Shown: positions 19,633-30,200 of the stretch, piece by piece | Layout: every line of letters begins with the position of its first letter | Numbering within the stretch: the stretch's first letter is position 1 | Assembly: GCF_003818135.1 (NCBI RefSeq) | Contig: NZ_RPOH01000078.1 | Span: 1-40,092 of the forward strand | Direction: 5' to 3' | Source of the DNA: Buttiauxella warmboldiae | GTDB lineage: Bacteria; Pseudomonadota; Gammaproteobacteria; Enterobacterales; Enterobacteriaceae | Length of the DNA: 40,092 nt | Translations under genes and position numbers: made by a program | Notes under the pieces: generated by a model | Seen by the model: only the letters and a program-made list of their open reading frames with translations | Told to the model about the DNA's origin: nothing | Database searches by the model: none

Positions 19633-19994
19633 TTCTTAGGGTAATTATAGTGTTCGGGTATTTGATAATCTTCCGGGATCGCTGGTAATTTAATCTCTTC
19701 AGACCAACCAACCTTTTCAATGTCTTCAAATATATTTAAAAAGAAATTCGACAAGTTAAGCGAGAAAAGTCGTGCCATAACTAAAGCATACTTAGCAGTC
19801 ACAAGATCCTTTTCCTTAAGTGCATTTGTTAAGAGATCTAGCTCAATCTGTAATTTAGCCAACTCGTCACGTAGCTCTTTATCCAGATCCAAATGGTAAT
19901 CAATGCTCCACTCATCATCAGCAAAGTCGATATTGCTTTCAGCTAATCCTGCCAGCATTCGGACTGCATTTTTAATCTTGTTGATATCTGTCAT
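19629..19994 (-). CDS. Putative CDI immunity protein of orphan cassette D
   Basis: A 121-residue acidic soluble protein with a helical middle ([20 protein letters not shown]). It overlaps the stop codon of the preceding cdiA-CT fragment by 4 bases (ATGA), exactly the arrangement of cdiA-cdiI pairs, which is the main reason for the call. It lacks membrane segments, which suits a partner of a cytosolic nuclease toxin rather than of a pore-former. I do not recognise a named family. Confidence 0.65.
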   Translation of the reverse strand: MTDINKIKNAVRMLAGLAESNIDFADDEWSIDYHLDLDKELRDELAKLQIELDLLTNALKEKDLVTAKYALVMARLFSLNLSNFFLNIFEDIEKVGWSEEIKLPAIPEDYQIPEHYNYPKK

Positions 19995-21744
19995 TTCAAC
20001 TTCCTTCCTAAAGCTGCATCAGTTTTAGACTGATTGAGATTACCATCAAGGTTTACAACTGCTTTAAAATTCCCTCTCTTATCAAAAACTTCAATATGGT
20101 TTTTATGTTGACCATCCAGATAAAATTGATCACCTTTCTTAATATACTCACCGACATCACCAGTAGCTTTATATACACTCTGGCCTTGATATTGTTGGCT
20201 TGATTTTTGAGCTGTATTTTTTATTTCGCTACCAAATCCTGGTTGTTTCAGAAATTCATTCATGTTCCCTACGGCGCCTTTATTCGGCTGGTATTTCCCA
20301 ATACCACCAGTAACCGCAGCCATCGCAGCCCCAGCAAGGAGCTCTGCCTGCTGTGGATCGATATCATAGCGACTCTGTAACTGTTGAGCGAACTCGGTAC
20401 TGGTGACAACACCTTCCGCTTCCATCTGCTGCGCAAGTAATGAAGACATATCATTCTTCATCGACCACGGCACGTCATCACCGAGTACTCGGTCTATCGC
20501 TTCGCGAACCAGCATGCTGCTGCCTGCAACATCACCATAGTTTTGCTTACAGGCAGTTGGATCAGTTGAACAGACAGCGATCAACTCTTTTTGCTGCACC
20601 AGGCTTAGGTCTTCCATTTCCTTCACGATCTGACCACAGTCACCACGAGCCTCACAACCTTTAGCTTTAGCTGCAAAATCATCTATCTGTGTAGCGCTCA
20701 GATAGTTATTCTCCACCGCATTTTTACCGGCACTCGCCCCAGCCGCGGCTCCGGTTGTATCCCCGCCAGCAATACCGCCCGCCATTCCGGCTGAAATACT
20801 CGCCAGCGTACTGATGGTCTGTTTTTGATCTTCGGTGAGTTTGTCCACTCCCGGATAAAGCATACTGGCGATTGCTCGCGCCGCCAGTTCACCGGATGCA
20901 GCCCCCGCAGCGCCTGCCGCCGCACTGCTCCCCTGCAACGCTGCCACCGCACCACCTAATATTGCATGCGCAATAGCATTGACGGCAGGATCACCTTCTG
21001 TTGATTTCAATAGGTGAGCCAATTCAGGTGCAGATGCCCCTGCGATAGCACCGGCAATATTCCCGCCAGCCAGCCCTTGTAATGCAGTTGTCGCGGCCTG
21101 AATACCGCGCTGCATATCGCTACCGGTACCGTACTTTTCCATTTCATTTTTGTAGGCCTGCGTGTCACGCAGATTTGCAAGATACTCCTGGCGCTGTTCC
21201 TCTGTGACATTGGCTGGCAACGTAGCGCTCGATTCGCTTTTGGCTTTCTCCAGCGCATTAAGCTCACCCTGCGTCCGCGCAATGCCCGCTGCCTGGTTGC
21301 CGATATCACTGATAAGCCCGACTTCCTTCAGCCGGTTTTGCTCTTTTTCCTTGTCAAATATCGGACTGATGCTGTCGTTGGCATGTTCTGTGTCACGGCT
21401 GAGGTCAGCCACATCCTGCTTCTGATTATCTTTATCGCGCACCGTAATGGTGCCATTGGCCACCGCTGCCTGCGTGGTGCCTTCCGCATGCCCGCTGTTC
21501 CCCGCCGCAGAAATCATCCCGCCCGGCATATTGCCCTGGAAATTACCCCCAAAGCTGCCACCACCGCTGATACTGACGCCCGTGTGCTCAGTTTTGAAAT
21601 CCGCTTCGTTATGCAGGTCACTGAAGCCCAGCGTCCCGGTGTCGAGGTGGTTCTTGTCCGCCGTTGCCGTAGAGGCGATGACCGCTCCGTCCAGTTGGGT
21701 ATGGTTGCCGACGGTGATGTCGAAGCCACCGCTGCCCGCATACC
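19991..21744 (-). pseudogene. Orphan cdiA fragment D: FHA-2 tail, pretoxin-VENN and toxin domain
   Basis: About 584 codons without the CdiA N-terminus or its own start; the homology begins at [12 protein letters not shown], equal to about residue 3370 of the intact CdiA. It then follows CdiA through the pretoxin region ([39 protein letters not shown]) to [12 protein letters not shown], with V encoded at 20716. The 241-residue variable part ends in a compact domain with [20 protein letters not shown]. This resembles the colicin E3/pyocin S6-type ribosomal RNase pattern (conserved D, H, E); I hold that loosely. The 5' edge is fused to a symE tail. It could replace the toxin of the main cdiA by recombination. 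Confidence 0.78.
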
Positions 21745-21788
21745 ATTGCTGTAGAGCGGGGCAACTGGTGATCAGACCTGCTGAGTAA
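21741..21788 (+). pseudogene. SymE 3'-end copy
   Basis: TACCATTGCTGTAGAGCGG through CTGCTGAGTAA repeats the last 16 codons of the symE remnant at 19543-19590, with one base deleted in a G run and a few substitutions. It is joined directly to the 5' edge of orphan D, so it marks a recombination point. Confidence 0.8.
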
Positions 21789-21793
21789 CAGGT

Positions 21794-21832
21794 AAAAAGC
21801 TCCCGGCTCATGATTTTGAGTCAGGAGCTTTA
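21794..21832. terminator. Terminator between symE tail and orphan C
   Basis: AAAGCTCC / GGAGCTTT (796-803 with 824-831) forms an 8-bp stem with a 20-nt loop and AT-rich flanks on both sides. It lies between the symE tail (plus) and orphan C (minus), and may stop transcription of the orphan array from cdiA. Confidence 0.65.
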
Positions 21833-21849
21833 TCATTCAACAGCGGTTG

Positions 21850-22077
21850 CTACATATTGTTCAATAATATGAACATCTTCAACATTACATTCTGGATAGA
21901 TCCATTTTGCCCAGTTGTTGATAACCCACGTTGTACATAAACCAGGTCACTTTGTGCCTGTGCTATCTCTGCAGCAGTCGCTCCATTTTGCGCCATAAAT
22001 TGCCCCAAAGTAGATGAAGCCTGACCAGAACTCATCATGCCGGATGGCAGACTTAGGTTATTATTCTCAACAACAAC
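21850..22077 (-). pseudogene. Orphan cdiA-CT fragment C (VENN-led, short)
   Basis: An open frame of 75 codons starts one base after the stop of the preceding immunity gene and reads VVVENNNLSLPSGMMSSGQA. The VENN run is the CdiA constant/variable boundary. The remainder (QAQSDLVYVQRGLSTTG) looks like the first part of a CT domain. It stops early, has no immunity gene after it, and meets a terminator and the symE tail, so it appears truncated. No ribosome site is visible; an internal ATG at 22038 exists. Confidence 0.6.
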
Positions 22078-22320
22078 TTAGAATCCTTTTAATTTCAATA
22101 AACGAGCTATCCACATTCCGCCCCCGACAAAGCCTCCGACACTAAAACTAATCTTACAGAGCAGAAATATATTTTCCATAGTGAAATTCATTGGTATTCC
22201 TTTGAAAAATAAGAACAACAATTCTCCTGCCACGTATAAAATAATTGATGTCAAAAAAATAGACACAATACTTAATGTGATAAAAATAGCCAGGTGCAGA
22301 AACGTATTTTGCTTTCTCAT
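22078..22320 (-). CDS. Small membrane immunity protein of orphan cassette B
   Basis: An 80-residue hydrophobic protein with two to three predicted membrane helices (about 9-36, 49-66). Its ATG overlaps the stop of orphan CT B (ATGA). Membrane immunity proteins are the known partners of pore-forming or ionophore CDI toxins. The pattern and the C-terminal K-x(7-9)-G-G/L...W segment resemble the main CdiI at 23991-24221, suggesting a diverged homologue. Its stop codon abuts orphan C. Confidence 0.65.
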   Translation of the reverse strand: MRKQNTFLHLAIFITLSIVSIFLTSIILYVAGELLFLFFKGIPMNFTMENIFLLCKISFSVGGFVGGGMWIARLLKLKGF

Positions 22321-22991
22321 TTTTTGCGATCCTCCTGAGAGGATTTCTGCTCTATATACTTCCCGCTGAGTTCAGAGCCCAAGCTACCACCGATATCACC
22401 CGCCATACCTGGAAAATAACTAGGTGTCATTTCTTTTGAAATCCCAAGTTCTCCCTTCACTTCAGTAAACTGTCTCAGACCAGCATTAAACTTAGGATCC
22501 CAGCCACCTTTCCACCAGTTTGCCCCGGCATTAACACCCCATGAAAGTCCTTTGCCAAGGCCATAACCAATACCCGAACCGACACCATTGATAAGCGCAC
22601 CCGACAGCGGATCTTTGTTGTCAATCCAGTTACCCAGTGCACCACCTGCAGCATTCCAGCCCACTGTACCTGCCAGGCCATTACCCATGCTGAACACATT
22701 CACCCAGTCTGCAATGGCCGCATTAGCTGGGTCAATTGCGCCATCTACCCAGTAACTAGCCCCTGCATTAGCGCCAGCACCAAGTCCCCACATCACCTGA
22801 GCACTGCCAGGAAGCAGAGCCACTGTTCCTGTTGCCAGAGCCAGTCCTACCGCATCACGTTCATTTTTCGCTTTCTGACATGCGTTCCCGCCTGGATTAT
22901 CAGAACAGCTCGCCATATCGACACCATGCTGACGTATCCATGCAGCCTGAGCATCTTCACTACCGCCGAGTAAGTTATTCTCCACCGTTAT
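22317..22991 (-). pseudogene. Orphan cdiA-CT fragment B (VENN-led)
   Basis: The frame opens after a stop at 22992-22994 and reads ITVENNLLGGSEDAQ; a GTG at 22985 could start translation of 222 residues but no good ribosome site is seen. A Cys-containing pretoxin segment (CSDNPGGNACQKAKNERD) is followed by a Gly/Ala-rich domain with TVGWNAAGGALGNWIDNKDP and GSGIGYGLGKGLS. The motif series WNAAGG-x-DP-x-GA-x-GYxxG also occurs in the toxin end of the intact CdiA (WNAAGGYYQ...GYAAGN), so both probably belong to one membrane-acting toxin class. Confidence 0.7.
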
Positions 22992-23080
22992 TTAATGGCT
23001 AATGAATATTATTAACCATGTTATATACGCCAGTCTTGATAGCCAAAGAAAAATCGCACCAAAGGATAGGTCTAATTTTG

Positions 23081-23452
23081 TCAAAAAAACCTTAATAAAA
23101 AAAATGGTTTTTCATCATCAATTAACCCTTGGTAAAAATATTTCCCATATAGTGCAAAGAGAAAAAATGACATTCCTCCAAATAAATTAGATATTAATGA
23201 TAAATTATCAAACTCTCTTCGATATTCAGCTATCGCCGCCGCCACATACCCAAGAACAAGAAAAATCAATGCGCTGCTTGATAAAATATCACGTTTAAAA
23301 AACATATAATTAAAATAAAGCAAGGAATCCTTACCTACCTTAGTGCCGCCAAGATTTCTATAAACAAAAATAAAAAAACACACTCCCCACAGCAACAGCA
23401 ACAATAGCAACATGAAGGATGATGCATTAAGAATAATATCATTTGAAATCAT
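23081..23452 (-). CDS. Membrane immunity protein of orphan cassette A
   Basis: Starting at the ATG at 23452, a 123-residue very hydrophobic protein with three to four predicted membrane helices (LLLLLLWGVCFFIFVYR, SALIFLVLGYVAAA, GMSFFLFALYG). A longer start at 23479 would overlap the toxin frame by 41 bases. At 23452 the overlap is 14 bases, still consistent with a toxin-immunity pair. Base composition is markedly AT-rich compared with cdiA, as is usual for the variable ends of cdi loci. No named family recognised. Confidence 0.6.
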   Translation of the reverse strand: MISNDIILNASSFMLLLLLLLWGVCFFIFVYRNLGGTKVGKDSLLYFNYMFFKRDILSSSALIFLVLGYVAAAIAEYRREFDNLSLISNLFGGMSFFLFALYGKYFYQGLIDDEKPFFLLRFF

Positions 23453-23990
23453 AGTGGTATATTTCCTTAGTGGAGTCACCGTTCAGATCTATTTTTTCAT
23501 CATGAGAGCCAGTGGTAGAACCTGTAAAACCAATGCTTGGTCCAACAGAGAAAGAAAAGCCGATACCATCTTTTCCACCAGACATTCCTACAGAACCGGG
23601 ACCAAAACCGATACTAGTTGAATAATCACGGTTTAAGTCGCCAAACACCCCTGGAAAATATGGACCAAAATCAATACCAACAGAAGCTCCAGCCTTAACA
23701 CCAAACTCTTTGGTGTATCCTGTAGAAATAGAGAAGTAATCATTATTAACCTCAGCTCCTCCTTTCAGAGCAAGCCCCACGCCACCTGAAACTTCAACCT
23801 TTCCATTAGGTTTAACCTTATATTCAGTCCCCCAAGAAGGCCCTTCGCCAGTAGCAATTGTATTCAACCCTTCCTGAGTTTGTTCCTGCGTCAGATTATT
23901 GTCCACCGCATACTGATTCCATACAGCGTTAACCGCAACAGTATTGTCCATGCCCGTCCCGAAGCTGAGCGAGTTATTCTCAACAACAAC
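23439..23990 (-). pseudogene. Orphan cdiA-CT fragment A (VENN-led)
   Basis: The frame begins at the base after the cdiI stop codon and reads VVVENNSLSFGTGMDNTVAV, 183 codons in all. After a short helical part (NQYAVDNNLTQEQTQEGL), the rest is glycine-rich with alternating hydrophobic residues (VSGGVGLALKGGAEV, GIDFGPYFPGVFGDL, GIGFSFSVGPSIGF), looking like a series of beta-strands. It does not resemble a nuclease. The following gene encodes a multi-pass membrane protein, so a membrane target is likely. It has no signal or start typical of a stand-alone gene; an internal ATG lies at 23951. Confidence 0.65.
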
Positions 23991-24221
23991 TTAAAGCTTT
24001 CGATAGTAAAAAAACCATAAAATAAAACCTATCAATACTCCAGCAAGTCCCACTTTAAAATAGCTAAACAATTTATCAGAGAAAAACGATAGTATGTCTT
24101 TTCCGCCACCAATCCAGTAACCAAGCAGGCTGAATGACATTGTGATAATGAACAATGTAATAAAAAGGGCTGAACACATATAAAATAAAGCAATGAAAGA
24201 TCTATATCTGCTATTCATCAT
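23991..24221 (-). CDS. cdiI: CdiI immunity protein (membrane)
   Basis: A 76-residue protein, two to three membrane helices (about 8-34 and 52-72), Lys/Arg at both ends. Its ATG overlaps the cdiA stop by four bases, so it is translated coupled to cdiA. A membrane location suggests it blocks a toxin acting on the inner membrane of siblings. It should protect only against the CdiA C-terminus encoded next to it. Orphan cassette A follows with no gap. Confidence 0.85.
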   Translation of the reverse strand: MMNSRYRSFIALFYMCSALFITLFIITMSFSLLGYWIGGGKDILSFFSDKLFSYFKVGLAGVLIGFILWFFYYRKL

Positions 24222-27200
24222 TGCCCCGCCTCTTTACTCTTCAGAGCTTCATTCATCCCCTCTGTAAATCCTCCAGAAGCGGCAGCGTTCCCCGCATTAC
24301 CTAAGATTGAAGGTAGAGAGTTTTGGGGTGCTGGTTTGGTTATCGTCCAGACGCCAGTCGGAACCCATTCGTACTGCTTCGATACTGGATTAAGCACTTT
24401 ATCAGACTGAATTTTAATAATATTTCCCGCAGCGTAACCAACCGATGCACCCGCCTTACTCAATATCGCGCCTAAGAAAGGGTCATCGCCTTTAAGCTCT
24501 GCCTGGTAATACCCACCTGCCGCATTCCATGTCACTGTTGGGTTATAACTTTTACCCGCAGTAATCGCCCCAATAACCCCTGCACCAATCACATCTGATA
24601 GTTTGACTTCACCAGAAACACCATATTGGATAGCCGCCCCCCCGAGCGCCGATGCCCCAGCTGCGATTAACAGCTCTTTTCCATTGGTTACAGTATTGGT
24701 AACTATTGCTTTCCCACCCATCACCACAACAGGCCATGACGTAGGATCACTGATAACAGACATCACACGGTCTCCTGTCGTGATATTGTCCTTCAGGAAC
24801 TTAAGATCTGTACCGTTCAGGTAATTCACCAACGCCGCCGCATCTGGATCTTTCAGCTTTTCATCCAGCCGAATTTGTGACGGATGCGCGTCATTGGCTA
24901 CATTGGTCGCCCCTTGGATAAGCTCTTCCCATGTCACGCAAGCAACGCCACCACCGGAACAGGCATCAACCAGTTCTTTGCTGTTTTTGTTACTGATTTC
25001 GATATATTTCTCAACAACAGACTTGCAGTCACCACCTGATGCTTTGCAGTCGGACAGCTCTTTATCAAGTGCTCTGGCTTCTGTGCTACTCAGGAAGTTA
25101 TTCTCAACAGTATTCTCCCCTGCACTGGCCCCGGCCGCCGCACCAGCCGTATTTCCCCCGGCAATCCCGCCAGCCATGCCCGCTGAAACAGACGCCAGCG
25201 TACTCACGGTTTGCTTCTGCTCTTCCGTCAGCTTCGACGGGTCTGTGTCTGGATAGAGCTGTCTGGCAATCGCTGTCGCAACCAGTTCGCCGGATGCGGC
25301 CCCTGCTGCGCCCGCTGCCGCACTGTTGCCCTGAAGAGCCGCGGTTACGCCGCCGAGGATGGCATGGGCAATAGCTTTTGCCGCCGTGTCGTCATCAATG
25401 CCTGCCTGATGGCCGATGATGTTTGCCAGTTCCGGTGCCGACGCGCCCGCCAGCGCACCCGCAATATTGCCGCCCGCCATTCCCTGCAGCGCTGCTGTGG
25501 CCGCCTGGATGCCACGCTGCAGATCGCTGCCGGTTCCGTACGTCACCATTACGTCTTTGTATGTCTGGGTATCACGCAGTTTCGCAAGATAGTTCTGGCG
25601 CTCTTTTTCTGTCGCGTTTGCGGGGAGTGTTGCGCCAGTTTCTTTCTGGGCCACCTTCAGCCCGTTAAGATCACCCTGCGTCCTGGCAATATCCGCCACC
25701 TGGCTGCCAATGTCGCCGATCATCCCAACTGCGTTCAGGCGGTTCTGCTCTTTCTCCTTATCGAAGATCGGGCTGATGCTGTCGTTGGCATGTTCGGTGT
25801 CGCGGCTCAGATCGGCCACGTCCTGCTTCTGGTTTGCCTTGTCGCGGATAGTAAGGGAGCCCTCTGCCACGGCGGCCTGCGTGGTGCCTTCTTTATGGCC
25901 GTTATTACCCGCAGCGGAGATCATGCCGCCCGGTAGGTTGCCCTGGAATTTATCCCCGAAGCTGCCACCGCCGCTCAGGCTGATACCGGAGTGCGAGGTT
26001 TTAAAGTCCGCTTCGTTGTGGATATCGCTGAAGTCCAGCGTCCCAGTATCGAGGCTGTTTTTGTCCGGCGTGGCGGTAGAGGCGATAACCGCGCCATCAA
26101 GCTGGGTGTGATGCCCCACGGTGATATCAAAGCCACCGTCCCCGGCATACAGCCCGGTTTGTTCGGCCACCGAATCAAAGCGGCTCTTCATCTTGTCCTG
26201 GCTGGCGTTGATATAGCCTGAACCGGACATGGTGCCGAAGGTGAAGCTGCCCCCCGCCGCAACGCTGGTCTGCCTGCTGTCGTAGTCGCTGTTATCCTGC
26301 TGGCTGCGCATCAGCAGGTCGTGACCGACATCGGCCACGATTTTATCGCCGTTAACCTGGGCGCCATCGAGCACGGTGTCATGCCCGCTTTTGATGGTGA
26401 CGGTTTTGCCGCTGTCGACGGTGGTCTCGGTCCAGTCAGTACCGTTACCTTTGTCTTTACCGTTTGCAGCATTAACGTTGGCAAATACACTGATACCCGC
26501 GCCATTCCCGCCGGCACCAATACTGATACCGATACCACCGCCGCTGCTGCTGTTCTTGCCGCTGGACTGCTGTGTATTCGCCGCGCCTGCCAGCAGAATG
26601 TCGTTCTGCGCATCCAGTACGGTATCGCCTCCGGCTTTCAGCTGGCTTCCTGCAATCACGATGTCGCCGCTGTTCGGGCCTTTATTTTTACCCGTCGCCA
26701 CAACAGAGAGGTTGTTGCCTGCGTTCAGCGTACTGCCTGATACCGCATCGCTCCCGGCGTGCTGTTGTGATTTTGATTTCTGGGTGGTGAGCGAGAGGCT
26801 GACACCCATCGCATTCGGGTCGCCGGTAGCGGAAGCCACTGCGGCAGCCTGTCCGGCCTGCACGCCAGACAGTGCCGTTTTGGTGGCCTGCAGTGCTTTC
26901 AGGCGACTATCACTTTCTTCGTTCGTCTCCTGTGCTGCGGTGACGGCATTGTTTATCGCGCTGCCGACCGTGCCAGAGAGCGCCAGCGTCAGGCCACTTT
27001 TCTTCTGCTCAAAGGTCTCGTCGCGGCTGCGCTTGTCGTGGCCCGGTTCAATGATGACGCTGTCGCCGGTCACCGCCAGGTCTTTTCCTGCAATCAGGTC
27101 GGCACCGCCGATGTGTGTCTGATTACCGGCAGAAATCGCCACGCTACCGCCCGTCGAACCGACGGTGCTGAAACTCTGGCTCTGCGTGGTGCCTGCTTCA

Positions 27201-30200
27201 CGTAAATCGTGGGTGTTTTTGCTGCTGCCGACAGTGATACCAATCCCACCGGTTCCCATCAGGCCGCTCTTCTTCTCTTCTTTAAAGCGCCAGCTTGAAT
27301 CGGTGTTGGTGGCGGCAACAATATCGACATTGTTACCCGCTCCCAGCGCCACGGTATTATCGCCCACGACTGAGGAGCCTTTCACCAGGAGGTTATTGCC
27401 CGCCTGAACGGTGACGTTATCACCGGAAAGCAACGTGCCTGCTTCACGGCTCGCACTGTCTTCCTCGATAGTGTGGGTCGTTTTCTTGCTGAGGAAGCCT
27501 TTTTTAGTCTTCGTCTCTTCCTGGTAGTGATAATCACTCTCGGTTGCTGTTGTCAGATTGACATCACGTCCGGCAGCCACGGCGATATCACCGCTGGCAG
27601 TGGCCTGAGCCGCTTCGCTGTTCACGTCGCGCCCGGCAATTACCGTGGTATTGCCACCACTGGCGATTTCCGTGCCCTGCTGGCGTACTGACTCGTCGAT
27701 GACGGTTTTCTTGCCGCTGCGCGAACTGCTGCCGTCCACCGAGGCTTCAGCCTGCAGATTCACATCACGACCGGCCTGCATCGCCACATTGCCTTCTGCG
27801 GCAAGCCCTGCCGCCTGACTGTTGATGTCCTGGCCTGCTGCCAGTGCCAGGTCACCGCCTGCGGTGAGGGTGGTACGTGCATTGTCAGTGCTGTGGGTTT
27901 CGCTTTTGCCTTTTGAACTCGTTTCGCTGGTTTGTCCTGCGTTCAGGTTCAGGTCGTTACCGGCAATCAGCGTGGCGTTGTTGCCCGCACTGACTGAACT
28001 GGCTTCAGTCGTGACATCATTCCCCGCCTGAATACCCAGGTTGCCCCCCGCAGAAATCGTGCTGCCCTGCTGCGTGACCGATTCAGTACTGGTCGCCTCA
28101 CTGCCGCGGAAGCCTGACTGGCTGTAGCTGTGAGTGGCCTGGTTTGCCGTTATCGCGATATCGCCCCAGGCATCCATCAGCAAATTGCCACCCGCGGCCA
28201 CATTCGCCCCGGTTATGTTGATATTCTGTCCGGCACTCAGACTCAGGGCATCGAGTGAGGTAATGGACGCGATGTTGCCCACGGTCGTATCCACTATCCC
28301 GACATGGCCATTTTTATCCCCGGTATCAAGACTCCAGGTGCTTGTCTGCGTGATGTTGTTGATGCTGCCGTCGAGACTTTCAAGCTGGACGGTTTTGCCG
28401 CTGATGGTGGAGCCGATGTTGTTGATATCGCCCAGCGAGCTCAATTCCAGGTTGCCACCGGCGTTAATCAGGCCGTTGTTGAGGTTACTGATGCTGTTGC
28501 CGCTGTCGAGGCTCAGGTTATTTTTCGCGGTGATGCTACTGCCGCTGTTCGTGATGTTGCCGCCCGCCAGCTGGACATTGTTACCGGAAATCACGCTGCC
28601 GTTACTGACCGTCACATCTTTTGGCGAGAGATAAACTTTCGGCACCATCACCATCTGGCCGTTAATGGTCGTCGCTTCCCACCACAGAATACTTTTATCT
28701 AGTGAAGCGATTTGCGCCTGCGTGAGCGCGATACCGAATGCCAGCCCCAGCGTCTGCTGTGCAAATGCCGCGTTGTCCATCAGATACTGCATCTGCGCAA
28801 GATCTGATCCGATGCCATTGATGTAGCGATTGCCCGTCTGGTTCAGCATGAAATTACTGACGTAGCGTGTATCAAACGCCGCATCGCCGAGGAAACGGTA
28901 GTCGTACTCCGGGTGCAGGTTCAGGCGTTCAAGGAAATAAGACGAACCGAGGAACTTATTCTGATCGGTATAAGTGCTGCTGGTTTCCCGCGGGGCTTCG
29001 CCCGGTTTCATACCCGTCATGGCGTGGAGATCGCCAAACAACGAAGGATCAAGCTGGCCGAGGCCATCAAGCTTCGGGTTGGTGACAATAAGGTACGGGC
29101 TTTTCGGATCCGTCGCGGCCACGAAGTAGCCATTCTGGCTGTCCGGCAACGGGTAAGCGCGGGTATCCACCGCTTTACCAGCATGATTGTTCAGGCTGCT
29201 GCTGCCTGGTTTCACCAGAGCAGCATTTTGCATCGCAGGGTCCGCGAGATCGCCTTGTGAACCCAGCACGGCGTTGCCTTCTGCTGCGAAATCTCTGGAG
29301 GAAAGATCGGCCGAGCTGTTATCCAGATTACCGCCACCGTTGATTTGCTGGATAGCGTTTTGTAGGTGATCCTGCCACTGCGGCGTACCCGGCGTAAGGT
29401 TATCGGCACTGGCGAGGCTTTGTTTCTGCACACCGCTGTCTATGTTCTGGCTGCTCAGCGTATTCAGGGTTGGCGCCGTAATGGTGTTGCTGATTTTGCC
29501 CGCGTTCGCCGAAGTGGTGGTGTTGCTGATATCGCTGGTGAAGTTGGCAAAGACGTTGCCTCCGGCTTGAATTACGGAACGGAATATATCGCCTGCTTCC
29601 TCACGAATATCATGCCCAATTAATTTTAACGAAATAGAGTTTTTAACCGGTGCAACGGTCGTGTCCTGTAACGACCCACCACCGCCGACGTTTGTTGTTC
29701 CCCCTGCGATGGTTTTACCGGCAATCGTTCCCTGATATTGATAAATGAGATAGTCAGTTTTATTACTGACTTGATAACTATTGTTATCCAGTGTGTTTCC
29801 ACTAAGAACGATATTGCCATTTGCCATGATATTGCTCGCCACGTTCTCGAGTGTGGAAGCATTCACTGAGAGATCTTTGCCTGAGAGAATACGCGAAGCA
29901 TTGCTCTGGCTATCCACCGAAACGGTTTCTTTACTAATGGCAATCTCTTTCTTTAAGCCCTGAACTTTTGGTGCGTACACCTGAACCCAGCGATGATATT
30001 CAAAACACCAATGGCCGCTACACGAACCAGCATGTATCAGGTTATCGATGGTATAAACGCCGTATTCTGAAGGATCGAAAAAGGAGAGCGGAACATCCGC
30101 CACAGCATCACCCAACCATGGATACAGTTGGCTAAAATCTTCTGTCTCGGAGGATGAACTCAATCCTTCCCGCTCATTCAACAAATGCCCGGTCTTGATC

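Noticed and set aside
23002-23190. 62-codon plus-strand frame in the AT-rich orphan region
   Set aside because: Antisense to the immunity gene of cassette A, low complexity, no start context.
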